Shown here piece by piece: positions 8,329-16,252 of a stretch of 64,000 nt of DNA. Origin of the DNA: Pseudomonas sp. JAI120 (GTDB taxonomy: Bacteria > Pseudomonadota > Gammaproteobacteria > Pseudomonadales > Pseudomonadaceae); contig NZ_JACHCZ010000006.1 of NCBI RefSeq assembly GCF_014207255.1, positions 1 to 64,000 on the forward strand, read 5' to 3'. Each line of letters starts with the position of its first letter. The first letter of the stretch is position 1. The position numbers and the translations under genes are program-made. The notes beneath the pieces are model-generated. The model made no database searches, had not been told where the DNA came from, and saw only the letters and a list, made by a program, of their open reading frames with translations.

Positions 8329-8904
8329 ATGGCACATCTGCCCGATTTTCCAACTGTCGCAAAGGTGATGGTCACGCTTTTCATCGAAGGAACGCCTGAG
8401 CTCATCGACGATTTTCTGGTGATCTGCGTCCCTTCGCCGACCATCCGTCCTGAGGAAATGACAACGGCCGAACTGCATTTCGACACCTTGCTCGCCAAAC
8501 TAGGTTCTTTGGCACGCGCCAGTCGTGAGGTTTCAAGCCACCAGCAGGCATGGCAGAACGGAGAAACCCGCTCCCAAAATAGTCGCGTAAAAGCGTTGAT
8601 AAAGGACACGAGTGCTCCGACCAGCAAGCGCCGCCAGTTGGAAATAGATTTCAGAATGGACGCTGAACTTCAGCCTGCCACGGTAAAGGCGGCTGAGTTG
8701 TTCCTGATTCGCTTGCTCAAACATCATTTTCCCAATGGCAGCATTGCAGCCAGTTGGCGGGCCGACCTTAGCGATGGGGCGATCTGGTATGGGGACACGC
8801 AATTCGCCTATAACTTGCTCCAGCCGGGAGTTGCCGGTCTGCACCCTGATGTTCACGCCGGTCTGGTCGAGCACTTTTCAGCCCCGCGTTGGAGCGCAAT
8901 CTGA
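8329..8904 (+). CDS. Unrecognised 191-residue protein upstream of lysR
   Basis: I do not recognise this protein. It starts MAHLPDFPTVAKVMV at an ATG with GAGG five nt upstream. An ATG at 8191 in the same frame would add 46 unconvincing residues and lies inside a hairpin. The middle (about 85-115) is polar and basic. The C-terminus contains GAIWYGDTQF and LLQPGVAGLHPDVH. There is no signal peptide or membrane segment. It ends 30 bp before the LysR gene on the same strand, so the two are probably co-transcribed and functionally linked. Confidence 0.6.
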   Translation: MAHLPDFPTVAKVMVTLFIEGTPELIDDFLVICVPSPTIRPEEMTTAELHFDTLLAKLGSLARASREVSSHQQAWQNGETRSQNSRVKALIKDTSAPTSKRRQLEIDFRMDAELQPATVKAAELFLIRLLKHHFPNGSIAASWRADLSDGAIWYGDTQFAYNLLQPGVAGLHPDVHAGLVEHFSAPRWSAI

Positions 8905-8934
8905 TTTCCACCCACCCCCTATGAGCAGGTATCG

Positions 8935-9876
8935 ATGATGGAACTGCGGCAGCTCAGACACTTCATCGTGGTGGCCGAAGAGCTGCATTTTGGTCGAGCG
9001 GCCACGCAGCTTGGAATGGCGCAACCCCCCCTTAGCCAATCCATTCAACGGTTGGAGGAGTCACTGGATGCACGCTTGCTGGACCGCACCAGCCGCCAAG
9101 TCAGCCTGACGCCTGCAGGCAAAGTCCTGCAGCGAGAGGCCATGGCCATCATTGCTCAGGTTGATTTTGCCGAGCAGGCAGTGCGCCGCCAGGCGCGGGG
9201 AGAATTGAGCCGAATGCGAATCGCGTTCTCACCTATGAGCGCGATGCGGATCTTGCCGGCGGCGGTCAAGGTGTTCAATGAGCGCTGGCCCAATATCGAA
9301 GTCCAGCTCGATGAACAGCTCAGCACCCAACAGGTCGAGGGGTTACGTAACGGTAACCTGGACATCGGCATTCTCAACCGCAACATGGTGAATACCGACG
9401 GCCTGGATGTCAGAGTCATTGAGTATTCCCGCGTCATTGTGGCGGTACCCGCCAAGTGGAAACTGGGTGATGAGAATGGAACCTTGCGGCTGGCAGAACT
9501 CGCCGGTCATTCGTTTGTGCTGTCGCCGCAGCATCTGACGCCTCACTTTCACACGGCACTTGAGTCCGCGTGCCGCAAAGCCGGGTTTTCACCCAAGCGC
9601 ATTCAACAAGTTGCGCAGCCGTACAGCATGTTCAATCTGGTCGCCAATGAGCTGGGGATCGGTTTCGTGCAGGACACTGCACGACACCTGCCGATAGACG
9701 GTGTGCGATTCGTCACGGTGCGAGACCTGCCTGATTCGATGCATGGTGAAGCAGCGGTCGCTTGGGTGCCTCGTGCATTGACCCCGGCCCTGCGGGCGAT
9801 GATCAGCCTGATCGAACGCATTGCCGAGCGCGAGCGTGCAGCACCAGACGAACGGCCAGCCGATCATTCAGTGTGA
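8935..9876 (+). CDS. LysR-family transcriptional regulator
   Basis: A 313-residue LysR-type regulator. The N-terminal winged helix-turn-helix spans about residues 1-60 (ELRQLRHFIVVAEELHFGRA, then PPLSQSIQRLEESLDARLLD). A linker helix and the substrate-binding domain follow from about residue 90. It is the only recognisable transcription factor in the window. Two adjacent ATGs at 8935 and 8938 are possible starts. It converges with the CaiB gene, overlapping it by 9 bp. LysR proteins usually bind T-N11-A sites near divergent promoters, so it is not the obvious reader of the TGAAC-N3-GTTCA palindromes. Its target may be the 7985-8328 region. Confidence 0.93.
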   Translation: MMELRQLRHFIVVAEELHFGRAATQLGMAQPPLSQSIQRLEESLDARLLDRTSRQVSLTPAGKVLQREAMAIIAQVDFAEQAVRRQARGELSRMRIAFSPMSAMRILPAAVKVFNERWPNIEVQLDEQLSTQQVEGLRNGNLDIGILNRNMVNTDGLDVRVIEYSRVIVAVPAKWKLGDENGTLRLAELAGHSFVLSPQHLTPHFHTALESACRKAGFSPKRIQQVAQPYSMFNLVANELGIGFVQDTARHLPIDGVRFVTVRDLPDSMHGEAAVAWVPRALTPALRAMISLIERIAERERAAPDERPADHSV

Positions 9877-11013
9877 ATGGATGACCCCCGCGCGGCGCAA
9901 TGCGGCAATCTCTTGTTCACGGTAACCCAGCGCCGACAATATCGTTGCATTGTCCTCCCCCAAACGCGGCACGCGCAGGTTCGGTATGCCAGGCTCTTCC
10001 TGGAATTTGAGTGCAGTGCCAATGTGCTCACGGCCTTGACTATCGACAAGGAGCATCTGTCGTGCTTGGGTCTGGGGATGCTTGAGGGCATCCCGCACAT
10101 CAAGCACTGGCGCGGCACTGATGCCACGCGTCTCCAGCCATGGCAGCCAATAGGCCCGCGACTGTTTGCTGAAAACCTCTGCAAGGAAGGCATGCACGGG
10201 CCCTTGGTCACCGCTCGTCGCTCCTGTGGCGACTTCGATCAGGTCAGCTCGACCCAGAGGCCTCAGCAGGTTTTCGCAGAAGACGCGCTCCCGGCCACCC
10301 AGGCAAAGCCACAGGTCGTCAGAGGTACGGTAAGCGCTGCACATTGCCAGGCCCTGATCCTCCTCAGGGTGGTCCGTACGGGAACGGAAGGGTTGCGCCG
10401 GCAAGAGGCAGTCTCGCATGGCTATATCGATGCGTTCGCCGCGACCGTTGCCGCGGGCGCTGAGCAATGCCATCAGAATCGCGACTAACCCGTTCAGTGC
10501 GCCGGCCAGCGCCGCAGTGGGCAGGCAATCGGTCACCGGCGTTGCGTCATTGGCCAAGGGTAGGGAGCCACCATACGCCTGAACAACACTGTCATGGGCC
10601 GGGGTGTCGCGCAAGGGGCCGGTTTGGCCAAAGGCGCTCAACGAGCAGTAGATCAACCGGGGGTTGCGCTGGCGCAGGGTCTCGTAATCCATACCAAGAC
10701 GCTCGGCCACGCCCGGGCGAAATGACTCGACCAGCACATCGGCGTCTTCGACCAGACGGTAGAGGATCTCCTTGGCGGCGAAGCGCTTAAGGTCCAGGGA
10801 CAGGCTATATTTGCCCCGGTTGCAACGGGCAAAGAATCCCACGGTTGCAGCAGCGAGATCAGGATCGTCGCGGTGTTCATGCTGGCGGGTCGGATCGCCG
10901 CCAGGGGATTCGATTTTGATCACCTCGGCGCCATGGTCGGCCATCATCCCTGTCAGGACGGAACCGGGCATGAACTGTGTCAGGTCCAAGACTTTTACGC
11001 CGTTGAGTTTCAT
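9868..11013 (-). CDS. CaiB/BaiF family CoA-transferase
   Basis: A 381-residue family III CoA-transferase, which moves CoA between carboxylic acids. The N-terminal signature is KVLDLTQFMPGSVLTGMMAD, followed by VIKIESPGGDPTR and YCSLSAFGQTGP. The expected catalytic Asp lies in the HDSVVQAYGG motif. The ATG at 11013 has GGAG five nt upstream; an ATG at 11055 would overlap the previous gene. It is the last gene of the 17960-to-9868 operon. One of four CaiB-family genes here, it presumably activates a pathway acid or recycles CoA. Confidence 0.9.
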   Translation of the reverse strand: MKLNGVKVLDLTQFMPGSVLTGMMADHGAEVIKIESPGGDPTRQHEHRDDPDLAAATVGFFARCNRGKYSLSLDLKRFAAKEILYRLVEDADVLVESFRPGVAERLGMDYETLRQRNPRLIYCSLSAFGQTGPLRDTPAHDSVVQAYGGSLPLANDATPVTDCLPTAALAGALNGLVAILMALLSARGNGRGERIDIAMRDCLLPAQPFRSRTDHPEEDQGLAMCSAYRTSDDLWLCLGGRERVFCENLLRPLGRADLIEVATGATSGDQGPVHAFLAEVFSKQSRAYWLPWLETRGISAAPVLDVRDALKHPQTQARQMLLVDSQGREHIGTALKFQEEPGIPNLRVPRLGEDNATILSALGYREQEIAALRRAGVIHSH

Positions 11014-11039
11014 CGCAGCTCCAGAGTAAGGCGGTTGTT

Positions 11040-11765
11040 TCAGGGCGTTTTCCATGTCGTGCCACCCTTTAGCTTGCTGGCCGCCAGCGCTTTCTTTTCC
11101 AGTTGTTGGGCATTGGCCAGCGAGCTGCGCGCGCCATCATCCAGTACACGTTTGACCGTGCCCACCAGTTGAACGTCGTGGCTTGCGATGCATTCTGCAA
11201 GGTCCTGCACGTAAGCGAGTAAGGTCTCTGGTGCATGCAATTCGTTGACAAGCCCGATGCGCAGGGCTGTTTCGGCGTCGATCGGCTGGCCGGTCAGGCT
11301 CAGCTGTTTGCCCCACCGCACGCCAACAGCGAAAGGCAAGCGCGATGTCGCACCGCTTCCGGACAGCGCGCCGATTTTGGTATGGGTGTCGGCAAATCGA
11401 GCCAGTGTCGAGGCAATGATGAAATCGCAGCCCAAGGCCAGTTCCAGCCCACCGGTCATGGCCGCTCCGTTGACGGCGGCGATAATCGGCTTGCTCAGGT
11501 TGGGCACCAAGTCGAGCAGTGCCGCGACTTCATGGCGAGGTGCATCGGGTGTTGAAAAGTCTTTGAGGTCGAGTCCGGCGCAAAATGCTGGGTTACTCCC
11601 GGTCAAGGTGGCCACGCGCAACTCGGGATCATTCTCGAAAGCCGTCAGCGCCAGGGTCAGCGCCCGGGCCAGTTCCAGATTGAGCGCATTCCGCGCTGCC
11701 GGGCGATTAAGGGTCAGTGCCAGCACACCTTTACTTCGGGATTGGATCAGAACGTCAGTCGTCAT
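11040..11765 (-). CDS. Enoyl-CoA hydratase/isomerase (crotonase fold)
   Basis: A 241-residue crotonase. The oxyanion-hole segments are AFCAGLDLKDF and GAAMTGGLELALGCD. The first catalytic Glu is present in GGLEL. The second position, PE in true hydratases, reads TH in ADTHTKIGAL. A one-glutamate protein of this kind may be an isomerase rather than a hydratase. Its start overlaps the stop of the preceding flavoprotein gene by 4 bp (ATGA), which implies translational coupling. Confidence 0.87.
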   Translation of the reverse strand: MTTDVLIQSRSKGVLALTLNRPAARNALNLELARALTLALTAFENDPELRVATLTGSNPAFCAGLDLKDFSTPDAPRHEVAALLDLVPNLSKPIIAAVNGAAMTGGLELALGCDFIIASTLARFADTHTKIGALSGSGATSRLPFAVGVRWGKQLSLTGQPIDAETALRIGLVNELHAPETLLAYVQDLAECIASHDVQLVGTVKRVLDDGARSSLANAQQLEKKALAASKLKGGTTWKTP

Positions 11766-12772
11766 ACCGAGTGCCCGCCGACCCGTGCCAATTCGTTGAG
11801 ACGCCCCATGGCTAGCATTGCATCGTCGAGCATTTCATCGAAGATGAGTTCGACCGGTTTGATGGCATCGGCAAAAATCACCGCTGGCCCATAGTCCAGC
11901 ATGCCCTTACTGCTGTCTCCCGAGGCGTAGGCCTGGGTGGCAAGAGCGCCGATCACATGCGGACGGTATTGTTCGAAGTCGGTTACCTTGGCTTCATCCA
12001 GCTCGATCACGGCCCGAGCACTATCGTTGTGCAATACCCGGTGATGGTCGCGGATGGCTTTCTTGACCACGACACTTTCGCTGCCATCCCCCCTCACTAC
12101 CAGCTGTTTGTAGTGCTCATGAATGTTCAATTCTTCAGCCACCAACATGCGCGAGCCCATGATCACTGCATCGGCCCCCATGGCAAGGGTTGCCGCAACT
12201 TGCCTGCCGGTGCCAATACCGCCGCCGATGATCACCGGCAGATCAATGACGGCGGGGCCATGTGCCCCCTGGACCATGCTGCTGATGCCGAATAGGCCGG
12301 GGTGTCCTCCGCAGTCATTCCCGACAATGATCACGGCATCGACGCCGAAACGGGCAGCCGTATGAGCGTATTTCACGGCGGGCACTTTGTGCAGAATCTT
12401 GATTCCGGCTTCTTTAAGGCGCGCAACGATGGGCTCCGGACTGGCCCCGGCGGTCTCCACGCACATCACTTCTTCGTCGATAAGAATTTGCAATTGACGG
12501 TCCAGGCGCTCGGCACCGCCGGCTTGGCGGGAAATGTAGAGATTTACGCCAAAAGGCATTCCACCGGTCAATGCTTTGCAGGTTCGCAGTTGGTCACGAA
12601 ATTCGTCGGGGTCCGGAAAACCGGCGGCGACGATAAAACCCATGCCGCCAGCCTTGACGACGGCGGCCACGTAACGCGAGTCAGACACTTTGGGGCCCAT
12701 GCCGCCGCACAGAATGGGGTGGCGGATACCGAGCATTTCGGTAATACGCGTCTTGAAAAGAGCTTTACGCAT
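11762..12772 (-). CDS. Nitronate monooxygenase-like FMN protein
   Basis: A 336-residue TIM-barrel flavoprotein of the nitronate monooxygenase/2-nitropropane dioxygenase family. Visible motifs are PILCGGMGP at the N-terminus, GVNLYIS, the phosphate-binding GNDCGGHPG and GGGIGTGRQ. In steroid clusters a protein of this family (IpdC) acts as a reductase on a ring-derived CoA ester, so nitroalkane oxidation need not be its role. It lies in an operon with crotonases and thioesterases, and a second family member is at 33261. The substrate is unknown. Confidence 0.85.
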   Translation of the reverse strand: MRKALFKTRITEMLGIRHPILCGGMGPKVSDSRYVAAVVKAGGMGFIVAAGFPDPDEFRDQLRTCKALTGGMPFGVNLYISRQAGGAERLDRQLQILIDEEVMCVETAGASPEPIVARLKEAGIKILHKVPAVKYAHTAARFGVDAVIIVGNDCGGHPGLFGISSMVQGAHGPAVIDLPVIIGGGIGTGRQVAATLAMGADAVIMGSRMLVAEELNIHEHYKQLVVRGDGSESVVVKKAIRDHHRVLHNDSARAVIELDEAKVTDFEQYRPHVIGALATQAYASGDSSKGMLDYGPAVIFADAIKPVELIFDEMLDDAMLAMGRLNELARVGGHSV

Positions 12773-12786
12773 TGAGCGTCTCCCAG

Positions 12787-13269
12787 TTATCGAGGCTCAA
12801 AGCCTTTGGTTGGGTGTACCAACCTGTCAGCCACTTCGGGCAGGACAGTCTGGGTGTTGTAAAATTGCCCGCGTCCGCTGGCGAGCAATTGCCCCGCCGC
12901 ATTGCTGATGTGCGCTTCGGCACAGTTCAGACGATTACCGCGGTGCACAATGCTCCCTACAACCTGCAACTCGCCCAGGTTGGCTGAATGGTGGAAGTCT
13001 GTGAGCAGTGATACGGTGGAAACGCCGAAACCGGTACGGGCCATGACCGTATAACCGCATGCGATATCGACCAGACTGCTGAGAATGCCTCCGTGCACTC
13101 GCTGCAAGATCGCTGTGCCGATGAATTCAGGACGTCCACCAACCCGCAGCACTATCGACGTTGGATCAACATTCAACACCTGCACACCCAGCCAGACATT
13201 GAATGGATTACGGTCGCTTACGGCTTGCAGCTCGGGCACGGTCATTTGGAAATCCAACGCGTCAGACAT
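12787..13269 (-). CDS. PaaI-type hotdog thioesterase
   Basis: A 160-residue single hotdog-fold acyl-CoA thioesterase. The active-site helix signature is RVHGGILSSLVDIACG, matching the HGG-xxx-S-L-D pattern of the PaaI/YdiI families. It would release free acid and CoA from a blocked or dead-end intermediate. It lies 14 bp upstream of the flavoprotein gene and 23 bp downstream of a second thioesterase, so the two form a tandem pair. Confidence 0.87.
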   Translation of the reverse strand: MSDALDFQMTVPELQAVSDRNPFNVWLGVQVLNVDPTSIVLRVGGRPEFIGTAILQRVHGGILSSLVDIACGYTVMARTGFGVSTVSLLTDFHHSANLGELQVVGSIVHRGNRLNCAEAHISNAAGQLLASGRGQFYNTQTVLPEVADRLVHPTKGFEPR

Positions 13270-13292
13270 CGTTCATATCCCGAGTACTAGGT

Positions 13293-13736
13293 TCAGATAT
13301 CGCCGTTGAGCGGCTTGTTCATGTACTTGAATATGCCGCTGGCGGTGGCAATCAATTGGCCCTCACGGTCATACACATCGCCTTCGCAAAATGCCAGGGA
13401 GCGAGTCCCGTGGCGCAAGCGGCCGCTGGCACGCAAGGTTGCACCAACCGCGCCACCGGGGCGGATAAAGTTGCATTTCATCTCCACGGTGACACTGGAG
13501 CGATCGAGTTCATCGCCATGCCGGGCGGCGCTGGCCATCGCCATGTCGAGCAACGTCATGATCAAGCCCCCATGAGCCTGCATGCCGCCGTTCATGTGCT
13601 TTCTATCGAGATTAACCACCATGGTTGCGCCTTTATCCTGGCGTTCGACCATAACGCTCAAGTGATCGAGAAACGGTACTTCCATGCGGTATTCGGAATA
13701 GGGCATCAGCGTTGCGCTATCTTCTTTTATGGTCAT
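13293..13736 (-). CDS. PaaI-type hotdog thioesterase (second of pair)
   Basis: A 147-residue hotdog thioesterase with the signature QAHGGLIMTLLDMAMASA and a C-terminal FIRPGGAVGATLRASGR strand region. The ATG at 13736 is chosen because a GAGGGCGGGG run precedes it and it sits 10 bp after the upstream stop. A longer reading to 13847 would overlap the crotonase gene. It is related to its neighbour at 12787 but divergent, so a different acyl specificity is likely. Confidence 0.86.
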   Translation of the reverse strand: MTIKEDSATLMPYSEYRMEVPFLDHLSVMVERQDKGATMVVNLDRKHMNGGMQAHGGLIMTLLDMAMASAARHGDELDRSSVTVEMKCNFIRPGGAVGATLRASGRLRHGTRSLAFCEGDVYDREGQLIATASGIFKYMNKPLNGDI

Positions 13737-13746
13737 GACCCCGCCC

Positions 13747-14538
13747 TCAGCGATGTTTGAACACGGCAGCGCGTTTTTCGCTGAAGGCTGCCATCCCTTC
13801 TTTCTGATCCTCAGTACCGAAAGTGACGTAGGACATGCGGCGCTCATACATCACACCTTCTGTCAGGGAGCTTTCGAACGCTCGGTTGACGCACTCCTTG
13901 GCAATCATCGAGACCGGCAGCGAGAAGTTGGCAATTTTCTTCGCCAGCAACAAGGCTTGATCCAGCAGCTCGGCGACGGGTAGCACCTGACTGACCAACC
14001 CACAGCGTTCGGCCTCTTCAGCAAACATGGAGCGCCCGCTCAGGATCATTTCCATAGCCTTGGATTTGCCAATGGCGCGGGTCAACCGCTGCGTACCGCC
14101 GGCACCGGGAATCGTGGCCAGGGTGATTTCCGGCAGGGCGAAGCGTGCGTTGTCGGCAGCGAGGATGATGTCGCACATCATCGCCAGCTCGCAGCCGCCA
14201 CCCAATGCCAAACCGGCGACTGCCGCCACTACCGGTTTGCGACAGCGCGTTGCGCGCTCCCAATTGGCAGTGATGAACTGGCGCTTGAAGACGTTCATCA
14301 TGTCCCACTCGCGCATCATCTTGATGTCTGCCCCGGCGGCGAACGCTTTGTCACTGCCGGTGATGATAATGGCGCCGATAGCATCGTCAGCTTCGAAGGC
14401 ATCGAGTGCCAGCGTCAGTTCATTCATCAATTGATCGTTGAGGGCGTTGTAAGCTTCGGGTCGGTTCAAGCGGATCAGGCCGACCCGGTCATGCACCTCA
14501 AGGATCAGCGTGTGCGGGGTCAAGTGTTGATAGCTCAT
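13747..14538 (-). CDS. Enoyl-CoA hydratase, canonical
   Basis: A 263-residue short-chain enoyl-CoA hydratase with both catalytic glutamates: one in ALGGGCELAMMCD and one in LPEITLATIPGAGGTQRL. The N-terminal oxyanion segment is AFAAGADIKMM. This is the most orthodox crotonase in the window and resembles PaaF/EchA-type hydratases. The ATG at 14538 has GGAG six nt upstream. It follows ETF-QO in the operon. Confidence 0.93.
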   Translation of the reverse strand: MSYQHLTPHTLILEVHDRVGLIRLNRPEAYNALNDQLMNELTLALDAFEADDAIGAIIITGSDKAFAAGADIKMMREWDMMNVFKRQFITANWERATRCRKPVVAAVAGLALGGGCELAMMCDIILAADNARFALPEITLATIPGAGGTQRLTRAIGKSKAMEMILSGRSMFAEEAERCGLVSQVLPVAELLDQALLLAKKIANFSLPVSMIAKECVNRAFESSLTEGVMYERRMSYVTFGTEDQKEGMAAFSEKRAAVFKHR

Positions 14539-14584
14539 GTCTGGCTCCAGGTTGCTGGACGTCGTAAGGACGGTCTTCGGTGGT

Positions 14585-16252
14585 TTACATATTGGGATAG
14601 TTGGGACCACCGGCCCCTTCAGGCACCCACCAGATGATGTTCTGCGAGGGGTCTTTGATGTCGCAGGTTTTGCAGTGCACGCAGTTCTGCGCATTGATCT
14701 GGAAGCGCTTCTCACCATCTTCCTTGACGATCACTTCGTACACGCCGGCCGGGCAGTAACGCTGCGCCGGTTCGTCATACAGCGGCAGGTTGGTGTGTAG
14801 TGGGATGAGGGGATCTTGAAGTTTCAGGTGGCACGGCTGTTCTTCTTCATGGTTAGTACTGGAGAGGAACACCGAGCTGAGTTTGTCGAAGCTGAGTTTG
14901 CCGTCCGGTTTCGGGTAGTTGAGCTTCGCCGAGTCGGCCGCGAGCTTCATGCAGGCGTAATCCGGTTTTGTGTCGCGCAGGGTCAGCGGAATCTTGCCGC
15001 CAAACAGGTTCTGGTCGACAAAGTTGAACGCACCGCCGAGGAGCGGGCCGAACTTGTGCAGTGCAGCGCCGAAGTTACGGCTGGCGAACAGCTCGTCATA
15101 CAGCCAGCTCGACTTGAACGCGTCGACGTAGGTGTGCAGCTCATCGCCACCTTCCTTACCAGCGAACAGCGCGTCGGCCACGGCCTCAGCGGCTAACATG
15201 CCGGACTTCATCGCGGTGTGGCTGCCCTTGATCTTGGCGAAGTTCAGCGTGCCGAGGTCGCAGCCTATCAACGCGCCGCCCGGGAAGACCATTTTCGGCA
15301 GCGAGTTCAGGCCGCCTTTGCAGATGGCGCGGGCGCCGTAGCTGATGCGTTTGCCACCTTCCAGGTACTGGCTGATCACCGGGTGATGCTTGAGGCGCTG
15401 GAACTCGTCGAAGGGCGACAGGTACGCATTGCCGTAGGACAGGTCAACGATCAACCCTACGACTACCTGATTGTTGTCCAGGTGATAAAGGAAGGAACCG
15501 CCGGTGTTCTCGGTGCCCATCACGTCCAGCGGCCAGCCGGCGGTGTGCACCACCAGGCCTTGCTCGTGTTTGGCCGGGTCGATTTCCCAGATTTCCTTCA
15601 GGCCGATGCCGTAGTGCTGGGCGTCGGCGTCGCTGTCCAGGTTGAAGCGCTGGATCAGTTGCTTGCCGATGTGGCCACGGCAGCCTTCGGCGAACAGGGT
15701 GTACTTGCCACGCAGCTCCATGCCGGGGGTATAAAGGCCTTCTTTCGGGTTGCCTTCACGGTCGACACCGAGGTCGCCGGTGATGATCCCGCGTACCACG
15801 CCGTTTTCATCGAACAGCGCTTCCTGGGCGGCGAAGCCTGGGTAGATTTCCACGCCCAGGTTCTCGGCCTGCTGGGCCAGCCAGCGGCACAGGTTGCCCA
15901 GGGAGATGATGTAGTTGCCTTCGTTGTGCATGGTCTTGGGCACAAAGAAGTCGGGCACCTTGGTCGAGGTGTCGGCGCTGCGCAGCACATAGATGTCATC
16001 GCGCACCACGGGGGTGTTGAGCGGGGCACCGAGTGCCTTCCAGTCCGGGAACAGTTCGTTCAGGGCGCGGGGTTCGAACACGGCGCCCGAGAGGATGTGA
16101 GCGCCGACTTCGGAACCTTTTTCCACCACGCAGACGCTGATTTCCTTGCCGGCTTCAGCCGCTTTTTGCTTCAGTCGGCAGGCGGCGGCAAGGCCAGCGG
16201 GGCCGGCACCGACGATGACCACGTCGAATTCCATGTATTCACGATCAGACAA
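14585..16252 (-). CDS. Electron transfer flavoprotein-ubiquinone oxidoreductase
   Basis: A 555-residue inner-membrane-associated FAD and [4Fe-4S] protein that passes electrons from reduced ETF to ubiquinone. The FAD motif GAGPAGLAAACRL is near the N-terminus. The iron-sulfur ligands lie in RYCPAGVYEV and NCVHCKTCDIKDPSQ. It closely resembles the housekeeping Pseudomonas enzyme as I remember it. The start is an unusual TTG at 16252 with GGAGG eight nt upstream; the only in-frame ATG nearby (16234) lacks a site. The TTG overlaps the end of the MFS gene by 8 bp. With etfBA at 57763 it gives the pathway its own route to the quinone pool. Confidence 0.95.
   Translation of the reverse strand: MSDREYMEFDVVIVGAGPAGLAAACRLKQKAAEAGKEISVCVVEKGSEVGAHILSGAVFEPRALNELFPDWKALGAPLNTPVVRDDIYVLRSADTSTKVPDFFVPKTMHNEGNYIISLGNLCRWLAQQAENLGVEIYPGFAAQEALFDENGVVRGIITGDLGVDREGNPKEGLYTPGMELRGKYTLFAEGCRGHIGKQLIQRFNLDSDADAQHYGIGLKEIWEIDPAKHEQGLVVHTAGWPLDVMGTENTGGSFLYHLDNNQVVVGLIVDLSYGNAYLSPFDEFQRLKHHPVISQYLEGGKRISYGARAICKGGLNSLPKMVFPGGALIGCDLGTLNFAKIKGSHTAMKSGMLAAEAVADALFAGKEGGDELHTYVDAFKSSWLYDELFASRNFGAALHKFGPLLGGAFNFVDQNLFGGKIPLTLRDTKPDYACMKLAADSAKLNYPKPDGKLSFDKLSSVFLSSTNHEEEQPCHLKLQDPLIPLHTNLPLYDEPAQRYCPAGVYEVIVKEDGEKRFQINAQNCVHCKTCDIKDPSQNIIWWVPEGAGGPNYPNM

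Noticed and set aside
13264..13277. TGAACGATGTCTG-like half site before the thioesterase gene
   Set aside because: Only one arm fits, there is no -35 at the usual distance, and it overlaps the start codon inside a tightly packed operon.
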